Positions 25,055 through 34,510 of a stretch of 64,000 bases of DNA are shown here, one piece after another; positions within the stretch are counted from its first letter, which is position 1, and each line of letters begins with the position of its first letter. The notes beneath the pieces are model-generated. The model searched no databases. It was not told the origin of the DNA and saw nothing but the letters and a program-made list of their open reading frames with translations. This DNA is from Chiua virens (Eukaryota; Basidiomycota; Agaricomycetes; Boletales; Boletaceae), in contig JAHNUO010000063.1 in the NCBI GenBank assembly GCA_019787685.1, forward strand, positions 17,316 through 81,315, in the 5' to 3' direction. Both the position numbers and the translations under genes were made by a program.

Positions 25055-26358
25055 TGTAAGGAATAGATATTCCTTGTGCTTGTAAAGCACATTCCCACCA
25101 CTCACTGTCATCATCTGAATCCAAATCTGAACCAACCATCCACTCGAATCTGCTGTTATTTGCTTGATCATATGCGTGAACTCATCTGGATTGCTGTATC
25201 CACGCACATTTTGCCTCAGACTCTTTTATTTTATTTTTATTGCTCCTTCTTCATACTTAGCATTGGCTAGACCATGTCATGCAGCCCTTGCAGGAACATT
25301 CAGGTGCCTCTCAAACTTTATACTGTATGTGTTACAATCACGTTTCACATTATTCTTTCGCCTTCCTACTCAACGCTCTCATCCACCATACAAAGATACA
25401 CAATATCTATTATGGCATATATTGCCTCATGCCAAGGCTATACTCAGGACCTTATCCTATTGGCCACTTCATTATGACTCACTATGATTCATTATTAGAC
25501 ACGTGTTATCTCACGATGTCATAACCCATGCACAACACACGTGTATTCACACGTTATCTCTTATCTATGATTCCCTATGACTCATATCTATTATTAAAGC
25601 AGTGCTTATCTCATAACATGCTTATACCGCATTGTTACAGCATTGTTTCCTTATGTCTTTATCTATGACTCACATACATGCAGATACCTCATGTTACCTC
25701 ACCTTATCCACCAATCAGGACACTCATACTTATCTATGTATTCATACTCCGATTGTAGCTCCGCTTGTACTTTTAGTATATAAGACTTGAATGCAGCACC
25801 AAGGGAACTCTAACAAAGTTCACCTTTGGTTTTCCCCCATTGTCTCTCATAGACGGATCACCTCTGTAGTTCTCGCCTCACTCGTTAGACTCACTTGCAT
25901 TCAACCCTTACACTGACCACTACAACCACTCGCAAGTAACTCATAGTCTACGTTTGTTCTAGGTTGTTACAGTATGAAAACCTTCTTTTTTTATTATTAT
26001 CCTTACTTAGGACGAGTCTGAGTCTGAGGGTATTCCCAAGGACTATAAAACTCACTGTATTGACAAAATACAGAAGCTTTTGCCTGTGTGCATCTGTCTC
26101 ACATCACTTTCGGTCGATGTTCATTTTCTCTCACTCTCCTTGTGTTTTCTCGATCCGGATTTGGACTGCCGTGTCCGCTTTTCCATCCGTTTTAATCCGG
26201 ATTTGCCCTGGATTCATCTAGGACTACTCAAAAACCATTTCTTGTCATTCACCAACTCAGTGTTGTCCCTGGGTCGAACAGAATTGAATTCCTTCACCCT
26301 CTTTTCATTCTTTCAATCCCCCTGAGTATTGTACTACAGCCAGGATTTATTATCTTCA
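25055..26358 (+). mobile_element. Solo LTR of family LTR-3, containing LTR-1
   Basis: It starts TGTAAGGAATAG and ends TTATTATCTTCA, with a 4-bp target duplication GCAT at 25051-25054 and 26359-26362. Removing it restores the LTR-2 sequence across the junction as judged against the plus-strand LTR-2 copy near 23960-24010. A second copy of this family lies at 32493-33107 (-). Confidence 0.88.
25330..25971 (+). mobile_element. 642-bp solo LTR of family LTR-1
   Basis: It starts TGTTACAATC and ends GGTTGTTACA, flanked by the 5-bp target duplication GTATG (25325-25329 and 25972-25976). The other LTR-3 copy lacks it: there the flanks are joined. A TATATAAGAC promoter box is present near 25778. It is the innermost and so the youngest of the three nested LTRs. 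Confidence 0.9.
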
Positions 26359-26669
26359 GCATCCTGTTTGGAATCTATACCTGAAGGACTGAGGAGCTGG
26401 ACGTTGATTGCAGCGACGAAGGGATGGCTTAGGTTAAGCTCAAGGAGTGAGCAGAGATACTCAGCGTAAGATTGTGGAGATCAAGACTAAGGAATACAGA
26501 GTATCACTGTGGGTATTTACACATAGGGGAGTGAGCACGGACCAGGTCCAAAAGGGTGGCCAGGAAGAGCAGAACTAATCAAAGGGCCAAAAGGAGACGG
26601 TACAGGGCAGGAGTAGTACCAAGCATAGTGAAATTGAAGTAAAAGAGAAGAAAAGAATAAATCATAACA

Positions 26670-27178
26670 CTACCTGGGTAACCTGCAATGAGGATGTACC
26701 TTCGTATATCTCCTCATTCTGCAACAAGGTATCCACTGCCACCCTCACTGGATTGGACTCTGTTCTGATCAACTTCTTTTCCACCAGCCTGAGCCTCCAC
26801 CCTTCACTTATGTGCAGGATCCAGGGGATAGACACTGTACCCACAACCATCAACAAGTGGTACACCCAGGCCATCCATTTCAAGACACAGTGGGAGTGCA
26901 CTAACGAAATTGCTCGTCACAACAAGAAACTCACTGCCACTGTCATCTTCCATGACTCTTCTTTGCCTTCCTGTAAAAAGGAATGTGACCTCAATGCTAT
27001 GGACATGGACTTAATCCATGTTACCAAGATGACTGATGCTGAGTGCAAGCAATGCATTGACAAGAACCTCTGCTTCCAGGTCACTGCACCTCCTCTTGCC
27101 CCAGTCTTCACAACCAACTTCCTCTTGCTCTGCTTCCACCCCCAACAAACAGGTCCAAAAGGCCAAGGCCAAACCTGA
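26670..27178 (+). pseudogene. Gypsy gag, C-terminal part
   Basis: It continues the gag frame after the nested LTR block: Leu-Met-Cys-Arg-Ile-Gln-Gly, Trp-Tyr-x-Gln-Ala-Ile-His-Phe-Lys-Thr-Gln-Trp-Glu, then Asp-Leu-Ile-His-Val-Thr-Lys-Met-Thr-Asp and Cys-Ile-Asp-Lys-Asn-Leu-Cys-Phe. A full CCHC zinc knuckle would be expected just after the last Cys; only part of it is present before the frame degrades. Confidence 0.7.
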
Positions 27179-27339
27179 ACCTATCCCTGCTTTGCAAGAG
27201 GTAGAGGATGATGATGACAACTCCATGTCCCCTGAACCTATCATGGGTTTTTAAGGAGGAAGACTGATTTGATGCTGGTATCTTCCCACTCTCACACCCA
27301 TGTATTAGTAGCTGAGTTGGCATCACAATCTATGCAGAT

Positions 27340-28010
27340 CCCCCCCATTTAGGTTGAATGCAACTGCTACCTTGGAAGATGTCAACACCCATGCCCTTAT
27401 TGACTTTGGGGCTGGGATCAACTGCATTAACTGGCACTTTGTCCAGAAGAACCAGTTCCTCAAGGAACGTCTTCCAAAACCTATCCCAGTTTGGAACATC
27501 AATGCTACTGTACCTTGAACAAGAATGGTGACATCAAGTTCACCACCACCCTCTAGATTGCTCTTGGCAGAGTACTCCAGCACATTAAGTTCCACATTAT
27601 CCACTGTGGTTCTGAAAACATGATCCTAGGCCTACCCTAGCTCAAAGCAACCAACCTGATCATTGATTGGGTTGCCAAAACCATCACCATCACCTCCCCA
27701 GAACCCAATGAACCCCCTGTCACCACCAATGAACCCTGCCACTCTATCAAACTCGCACACCCCCCGCTAATTCTCCTGACCCACCACATCGATGTCAATC
27801 CCATCTGGGACAGCAAAATCTATGACTACCTCAGTGCCAAAACTGGGCATTGTTTCATAATCCAATCTGTACAACACTCCATGAACCACATCATGCATGT
27901 GAGTCAACACTTCATGCAGACCACTCTACTATAGAAGCTCACCAATGCTACTGCCCTTGTGGCTGCAGCTACCAAAGCCAAGGTTGCTCTCCCTTCGGAA
28001 TACTTGGAAT
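27340..28010 (+). pseudogene. Gypsy protease and start of the pol polyprotein, degraded
   Basis: Translation across frames gives Ala-Leu-Ile-Asp-Phe-Gly-Ala, then Asn-Trp-His-Phe-Val-Gln-Lys-Asn, Ile-Ala-Leu-Gly-Arg-Val and Leu-Gly-Leu-Pro. This is the retropepsin order of Gypsy elements. TGA and TAG codons interrupt it (near 27517 and 27553). It ends with the linker before the RT domain (Leu-Pro-Ser-Glu-Tyr-Leu-Glu-Phe). Confidence 0.6.
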
Positions 28011-28159
28011 TCAGAATCTGGTGTGTTGTTCACCCAGAAATGATTGCAGAGCGCTTCTTCTGGGTTATGAGGGGGTTCCTGCTTGGCCCAGTTGACTTCT
28101 TTGCCAGTGGGTGCTTTTTTCGTCGATGGAAGGATGAAGCAAGTCACTGTAAGGCCCTG

Positions 28160-28561
28160 TCAATCCTGGTCTGTGGAGACCTTTGTGCATGAGATATGTT
28201 TGGTTGGATTGAAGGATTTCAGCGTGGGAACTGTGAATTCACTGGTGTGTGCAGTAGCAAAGAAGATGGTGGTGAGACAGGCGAAAACAGCTACATGCAG
28301 GGGTGTGGATAGGTCTAACTGTGCCCATATAGCTACTATGGTTGCTAGGGTGTATGGTTCACACGGAGGACACTTGGAGGATGGTGGGGCAAGGTTGTGG
28401 GCAGCTTTGTAAAGAAGGTTGGTTTCTTTCTTGTTGATGTCCCATAGGAGCCCATGGATGTCATGCCATGCTTGGATTGTGTTGATGTAGTTGATGACAG
28501 TGGAAGGGGCATAAGTCCCGGCTAACTGCACGATGAATGTAGACATTACATCTGCTGCCAC
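28160..28561 (-). pseudogene. Core-binding domain of the element's tyrosine recombinase
   Basis: Encodes Phe-Ile-Val-Gln-Leu-Ala-Gly-Thr-Tyr-Ala-Pro-Ser-Thr-Val-x-Asn-Tyr, then Trp-His-x-x-His-Gly-Leu and Ala-Pro-Pro-Ser-Ser-Lys. A Val-Phe-Ala-Cys-Leu-Thr-Thr helix leads into the start of the catalytic domain. The next segment to 28010 still encodes the linker with Asn-Trp-Ala-Lys-Gln-Glu, after which homology stops before the catalytic Arg/His/Tyr residues. It can therefore not recombine DNA. Confidence 0.7.
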
Positions 28562-29221
28562 CGGTGCTCACTCCTCTTCCAGAATGGATTTAAAGTCGCA
28601 GAAAGTATGGAATATGAGAAGTCCTGAGCTGTATGTCTCCTTCGTGGAGTCGGCCCAAGCATACGGAATTATGCTGAAATAGGTGTTGAGTATCCTCGGG
28701 CTGCAGTGGATGTTGGAGTGTGCACATACAAAGTGGTTTCCACATTAGGAGGTGGTCCTTGGCTGTGCAGTGTGGACAGAGAGTGAAGGAAAGAGGCTAC
28801 ATGCCCCATGCTTGTGGGGACTCACCATCACCAGTTGTGGAATTAGATGGTGGGGGTCCCAGGGCTGGTCAGGGCTGGTGGTGGTGCTCTTTGCTCTGTG
28901 AGGGCTCGCGCTAGCAAGGTGGTGCATGTCGCTTCACTAGAAGTGCTTCCAGGTTGTGGGCATGCCTGGGGATTTGAAAGCTTTTGGATGGATGGTGTTT
29001 ATGAGGCAGGGTGGGTCATGGAGGTGTGGGGTAAGGTCACTTGGGATGTCGATGGAGGGGAGAAGTAAATCGAGGGAGGGGTAAATGCTGCGTGAAAGAG
29101 GGTCAGCTAGGTTCCCACTGCTGGGCACATACTGCATGATGATGTAGCAATCTCGGTGTATGAGCTCCAGTATAAGCCACTTGAAAATGCTGTTGACCTG
29201 CTTGTTCCTACTGCGGCCTCA

Positions 29222-31092
29222 CTACCAGGCTTCAATCATGCCCTGGTTGTCCCCATATATGAGAATGGTACTGTGGGGGTGAATGAAGTGGAGAAGAGTG
29301 TGGGTGAGGAGCTCAAAGCCGACTGCCTCTGCCCAGCCAATATCACGGCCATCCTGGTTCCAGCCGTTACATAGTGTCCATGCCCACCACCTGTTTTGAA
29401 TGGTGATTCTAATTCTGATGGATGAGCTGGCATCTGAGAAGGCATGCAGATTGATAAAGATACAGGTTTGATGAATTGGGATGGGAGCAGGAGGGGCTTG
29501 TGTTGCCAGGCAAGTTTCCCACCAGTACATGTCATCTTGAGTGCTTTTAGAAGGGGTGCATGAGACAAAGGGTTTGCTCCAGTCACTCCTAAGCAACTCT
29601 GAGGAGTAAGTGTACCCCACTTGCACAAGTCTATCTCTGGGGTACTCCAGAGACACTCAGAGTTGACGTGCACACCCAGACTTTCTATTCCTTTAGTTCT
29701 TCTCCTTTCAGACTCACTTATTTTAGGTTTAGAGTTCTCTATCTTATTCAAGCATAGCTCCACCCATAGGTATTTATTCAAACCTTCATCTTTTTCACTC
29801 CTCAGTCATTTGCTACCATCTTGGGCAGTGGCTGAGGTGAGTCTCTAATCATTGCATTGTTATTACCTTACTCATTCATGTAGTGGGCATATCCTACCCT
29901 TACTTAGGTAAATACATCAGTCATTTGCTACCACCTTGGGCAGTGACTGAGTGGGCATATCCTGCCCTTACTTAGATTTTGACACCACGAAGGTTGCAAG
30001 CATTGCTTCTAGGTTGGCGAGATGTAGTCACCCTTCTGGGAATATTTGTGACATGTGTACAAGCTTGCTGAGTAACTTCTGGACCTCGTGGAGTGTGTGA
30101 GCACACTTAGAAGTCCAGTCCTGCAGGGCTGCTAAATACTTGACCTGCTTGGATTCCGCTAGTCTAACTGTGTGGTTCTCGAGATCCCACGTAAAGCCAA
30201 TGAAGGTTGGGGCTGATGAGAAAGAAAATGTGGTCAATGTCCAGTAAATCATACATGAAGGGGTTTTCTGGGTCAGTGTGCTCACTGTTCCTTGCAGAGA
30301 TAAGATCTCACAAAGGAAAAGTACAATCTTCATCATACTCCTTGTGTGAACCATCTGGTAACTGTTTCCCTTTGAACCAGAAATGACCACCCTGTACTGA
30401 TGGCCCATTGTGAACTGCAATTTGTTCTGCTGTTTTAAGTCATACATTGTTGTATTCATGCAAATGCGTCTGTGGGATGCACAGGAAAAGGTGATCATCC
30501 ACCCATCGCAGGATTGGTCCCATGCCTAAAAAATGCATGATATCTGCTCCTGCACTGGCAAGGTTGCCATAGATGCCTGCTGAAGGGGTGAAACCAAAAC
30601 AAAGTGCAGTGTCAATAGTAAAGTGTGATTCTGATAAGCAGACTACTAGACCATGCCACTGTGATGGGTGTACAGGGACAGTATGGTAAGCCTCAGCTAC
30701 ATCTCTGACAGCACCTTGAGATCCTGGTGATAGGGAAGCAAGGAGTAAAGCTACTATGGGGAAAGTACATCCGGTGACATGGCTGCATTAATGGATTTGA
30801 CCTGCATTGGACCTGAACTTCTCAGATGTGACAAGTCTTGAATCATGCAATATTTTCCAGGTTTACCTGGCTTGGGTATCAGGGAGAGAGATGAGGTTTG
30901 AAAGTGCCCAATGACCTGATGCACCTCCAGTAGAGTGAGGGGACCTATGTACTGCTTTTTCGCAAACTCTTTGTCCAAAATGTCATTAAAAATGTCTTTG
31001 TATTGTAGGGTGGAGGGGTGATTGGGGGGGGCATATGTTATAGACAAGGCTAGGACTGAAGCACAAAAGCCATGGGCTAAGCCTTTGACCAT
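29222..31092 (-). pseudogene. Reverse transcriptase and RNase H region of the DIRS/Ngaro-like element
   Basis: RT is recognised by Leu-Ser-Leu-Ile-Pro-Lys-Pro-Gly-Lys-Pro-Gly-Lys-Tyr and, in the next frame (about 30500), a catalytic Trp-Val-Asp-Asp-His-Leu-Phe. RNase H is shown by Phe-Ser-Asp-Ala-Ser-Ser-Ser and Gly-Trp-Ala-Glu-Ala-Val-Gly-Phe-Glu-Leu, then Tyr-Gly-Asp-Asn-Gln-Gly. The catalytic Asp residues survive but the frame is broken several times, so the copy is dead. Confidence 0.7.
29620..29970. repeat. Probable insertion with an internal duplicated block
   Basis: It separates two parts of the RT/RNase H coding order. It holds two copies of a block (29803 and 29921) starting CAGTCATTTGCTACCA and including TTGGGCAGT, each followed by a GGGCATATCCT word. 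The type of insertion is not identified. Confidence 0.4.
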
Positions 31093-32492
31093 GGTCAGGT
31101 ATCATGATAGCAGCCTTGCCTTTGTAAGGAAGGCTTGCCATGCTTGTGGATTATATGATGTTGTCGCCCTCTCGTGGCTATGCTTTAGGGCATAATTGAG
31201 CGCCATGCGAGGAGTTTCCACAGCCTGAACATGCATGCTTGGCATTGTTGTGAGGTCGTGAGCAACCTTGGGACTTTTTCCAATCATTGCACAGGATGAG
31301 CCTGCTCGGGTCAATGAGGTGACCTTCTGGCATGCGTCTGGCATGTGCTGGGAAATTGTCCCAGAGGAATTCGACCACGCAGTTGTAGTAGTCATGTGGG
31401 CCCCTTCTGAGACAGGAGGGGCAGATCAATTTGGGACGTTCACTTCCTCGTGTTGAGTGCTTTTGGGGGGGCTTCATGTCTGAGGAAGGACGCAGGACAT
31501 CTCTGCTCAACCCATTAGAGCTGCAAAATCGCTGCTGGGGGGGAGAGAGGGATCTGGAGTTGCAGCAGTGATCTCATACTGAGTCGATGCATGCCAATTG
31601 CGTGTAGTGTGAGTGCCTCTGGCCTGATGTTGGGGATGCCTGTGCGAACATGAGATTTTCAACCTGTACAGGCCACCTAGTCAAGAGGCATCCGTTAGAA
31701 CATGGGCCATGTGAAGCAAGCATGTGAGGTAAGAGCAGTGTGCGTAATCGAGCATGCAAGTGAATGAAATGCATTTGTCTTAGTGCTTGCTTCACATTGG
31801 GCACAGGAGAACAGGACTAACCTTCCCAAGCATAGTATTGTTCATCTCAGTCACTACTTGTTGCAGCAAGTGGTTGTTGATGAGCACTATGTTGAATACA
31901 CTAGCTGAGTCTGGATTGACTGATAGTTTGAGCTTGTTGTGCCATAAGCGTCTGATTTTTGCTGTGTAGGTAGTAAAGATGTGGTCTCTGTGCCTTGTGA
32001 TTGTGCGGTATGGGTGAGATTCAAGGTTCCAAAAGAATTTGAACAGCACATTGATGTGCTTCTCCGGCCAGCCTGCTTCCTTCTGTGAGGGATAGTTCAT
32101 GATTGGATTTGGCATTTTTGGACGCCTTGACTGACGCGACTGGACACAAAGTGAGAATGTTTTCTGTCAAGAGTAGACCATAAGTGTCTTCTGGCTGTGA
32201 GCATGCTTGCTTCAGAGCCTCAAAGCAGCCTTCCTTGGTGAAGTACCAGAGTTCCATGTATTCGAATGCTTGGAGTTTGCTGAGGGTGTACTGTGAAGGT
32301 CTAGTAGGGACAAAGCTGGGTGGGGGCAGGTCTTTGTCAAAGTCTGCTATGGTCTTCTTCTTGTTCTGTGTGGCTTTGGCTGCTGCCCTTGGTTCATCCT
32401 CTGGGACTTGAACTGCTTGAGCCTGCTCTCCTGCTGGTTGTGGTGGTCGCAGCAGGTCTGCAGGTTGCTCCTGCTCTGGGTGAGCTTGCCGC

Positions 32493-33107
32493 TGAAGGTA
32501 ATAAATCCCAGCTGTAGTGCAATACTCAGGGGGATTAAAAGAAATAGAAAGAGGGTGAAGAAATGCGATTCCGTTCGACCCAGGGACAACACTGAGTTGG
32601 TAAACGACGAATAATGGTTTTTGAGTAGTCCGAGATGAATCCAGGGCGAATCCGGATCAAAACGGATGGAAAGGCAGACACGGCAGTCCAAATCCGGATT
32701 GATAAAACATGAGGAGAGCGAGAGAAAACAAACGTCGACCGAAAATGATGTGAGACAGATGCGCACGGGCAAAAGCTACTGTATTTTGTCAATACAGTGA
32801 ATTTATAGTCCTCAGGAATACCCTCAGACTCGTCCTAAGTAAGGATAATAATAAAAAAGAAGGTTTTCATATGGTATAAAGTTCGAGAGGCACCCGAATG
32901 TCCCTGCAAGGGCTGCGTGACATGGTCTAGCCAATGCTAAGTACGAATAAGGAGCATCAAAAATAAAATAAAAGAGTCCGAGGCAAAACAGACGCGGATA
33001 CAGCAATCCGGATGAGTTCACACAAGCAGACAGATCAGGATCGGGATCGGGTGACGACAGGGTGTGGAAACGTGCTATGCAAGCACAGGGAATACCTATT
33101 CCCTACA
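32493..33107 (-). mobile_element. Solo LTR of family LTR-3 inserted in the DIRS/Ngaro-like gag
   Basis: On the minus strand it starts TGTAGGGAATAG (33107) and ends TTATTACCTTCA (32493). A 4-bp target duplication CCGC lies at 32489-32492 and 33108-33111. Removing it rejoins a gag reading frame with a Cys-Arg-Thr-Cys-Gly-Gly finger. It is an inverted homologue of 25055-26358 without the inner LTR-1. Confidence 0.87.
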
Positions 33108-33239
33108 CCGCCACATGTCCTGCAAGTGCCTGATAACTCATTCCTCATCCCAGCCAAAGGCGAGGATGAGGGCCTCTCACAATGGATGCACATTCTCCAC
33201 TGTGAAGTCCGGCATGGGTTCAGGTTGCTGGTCCATAGT

Positions 33240-34510
33240 TAAAGGGAGTGACTAATTGTGGTAAAAGTAGCAACTAAAGAATGAGGGATCTAAGGAATGT
33301 GAACTACTTAGGGAAATGCGAAGCAAGATGTGACAAAGCTCGAGGGGGAGCTGGACTCAAGCGCAGAGCTGGTGTGAGTAGCTCTGAATAGAGAAGCATG
33401 GAAGCTCCTCGCTCACTTGTCTGAAGATCTTATGTTGTGACTGTTCGTGCCTCACGCTGTTGCAACATGACTAATTAAAGATAGACACCAATGGAAAGCC
33501 ACCTTCTGTTGGAATATGTATAAAACTGTTCTGACTGTTCTGGGTAGTTCCCATGCTGCCAAGGCTTCTGCTTCTGGAAGTACCAGAATGACTATAGACT
33601 TATGTACCTAACTGGCCAAAGCTGTTTATTTACTGTATATTTTTACTATTAAACATATGTCCTTGATATATTGGCCCTAACCATTTTCACTTGACTGCTC
33701 ATATGGCATGTAAAAACATATTGTAGAAAAAGTGATGTTTTGCTAATAAAATAAAAATGCAAACATAGAGACAAAGACAAGAAAAGAAATAAGTTGTAAC
33801 ATATGAGATCTAATATTAAATGTAAGATGGAATGAAAAGGCTCTGAATATGAGTTTTTAAAAAATTCCTATTAAAAGAGATAGCTTTTGATGGTCTAGAA
33901 GTTGGCTACAATAGAAAGAAAAAAGGCAAGGAGTCTAAAATATGTCAGAAAAAGAATGGCTTTTAATAAAAGATTGAGTAGAAAGGTTGAGAAGAATCCC
34001 AACAAGAAGAATGACTATCAATACAATAAAGGGTATTAGAAAGGGTTGGATTGGTCAAAGGGCTCCCAAGTAGAAGACTAAGAGTTAGGAGAAGAACAAA
34101 TGACAGGAAAAATACCAAGGAGAGAATGCTATCAAGAAAAGAAGGAAGGTTTGTAAGTAGAAAGTGATGAAGTGCTACTTTTCTTTAACAGTAAGTGGAA
34201 CTTGAATAGTGTCTGTAGTATCAAAATGAAGTGGTAGTATGGCCACAAAAGTAGCCATCAAGTGGCTATAGGATTTGACAATGTCAACTTGATTTATCAA
34301 GCTTATTGAATAATAAATACCTAGTGATTGGTAAACTAGCTACACTTATCTATTGAATAATATTTATTATATATAGTTAGTATTAATTTGGGTGGTTTTA
34401 TAGTAAAGTTTGATTATGTAAGATGGTAGCTGTATTACCGTATTTTGAACGTAAAGTCCAACAAATCTGTTCTTCCTTTCTGTCATATCCATCCAAGACC
34501 AAAAATCACC
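33240..34510. other. AT-rich spacer without genes
   Basis: About 1.2 kb that is visibly much richer in A and T than the rest of the window, with A/T homopolymers and no ORF of note. It forms the upstream flank of the OrsD-type gene and may contain its promoter and the left end of any element carrying it. No inverted repeat matching the downstream flank was found by eye. Confidence 0.55.

Larger units (their letters stand above)
24867..26669 (-). mobile_element. Solo LTR of family LTR-2, inserted in gag and carrying two nested solo LTRs
   Basis: On the minus strand it starts TGTTATGATT (26669) and ends ACTATCATAACA (24867). The 5-bp target duplication CTACC is at 24862-24866 and 26670-26674. 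It is interrupted at 25055-26358 by another solo LTR. It is the same family as the Gypsy 5' LTR but in the opposite orientation. Confidence 0.88.
23245..28010 (+). mobile_element. Ty3/Gypsy retrotransposon remnant with nested insertions
   Basis: The 5' LTR (family LTR-2, 23245-24160, containing a MITE) is followed by gag. The gag N-terminal half is at 24541-24866 and, after a nested LTR block, continues from 26670 to about 27150, with the typical Met-Cys-Arg-Ile-Gln-Gly and Lys-Thr-Gln-Trp-Glu motifs. A retropepsin-like part near 27380-27420 reads Ala-Leu-Ile-Asp-Phe-Gly-Ala, so the catalytic Asp remains but the following Ser/Thr is Phe. Several in-frame stops follow. The element is cut at about 28010, where the sequence switches to a DIRS/Ngaro-like element on the other strand. 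Reverse transcriptase, RNase H, integrase and the 3' LTR are missing, so it cannot move by itself. Confidence 0.8.
28010..33240 (-). mobile_element. DIRS/Ngaro-like tyrosine-recombinase retroelement, truncated and decayed
   Basis: Read on the minus strand from about 33240: a gag-like part with Cys-Arg-Thr-Cys-Gly-Gly and later Met-Glu-Leu-Trp-Tyr-Phe-Thr-Lys-Glu-Gly-Cys (about 32250). A Cys/His gag C-terminus follows at 31178-31510, then reverse transcriptase at 30750-31092 and 30490-30750. RNase H lies at 29220-29480 and the recombinase core-binding domain at 28160-28561. Stops and frameshifts are frequent. The recombinase catalytic half (Arg, His-x-x-Arg, Tyr) is lost at the junction with the Gypsy relic near 28010. 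A segment of about 350 bp at 29620-29970 does not fit the coding order and is probably an insertion. Confidence 0.75.
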
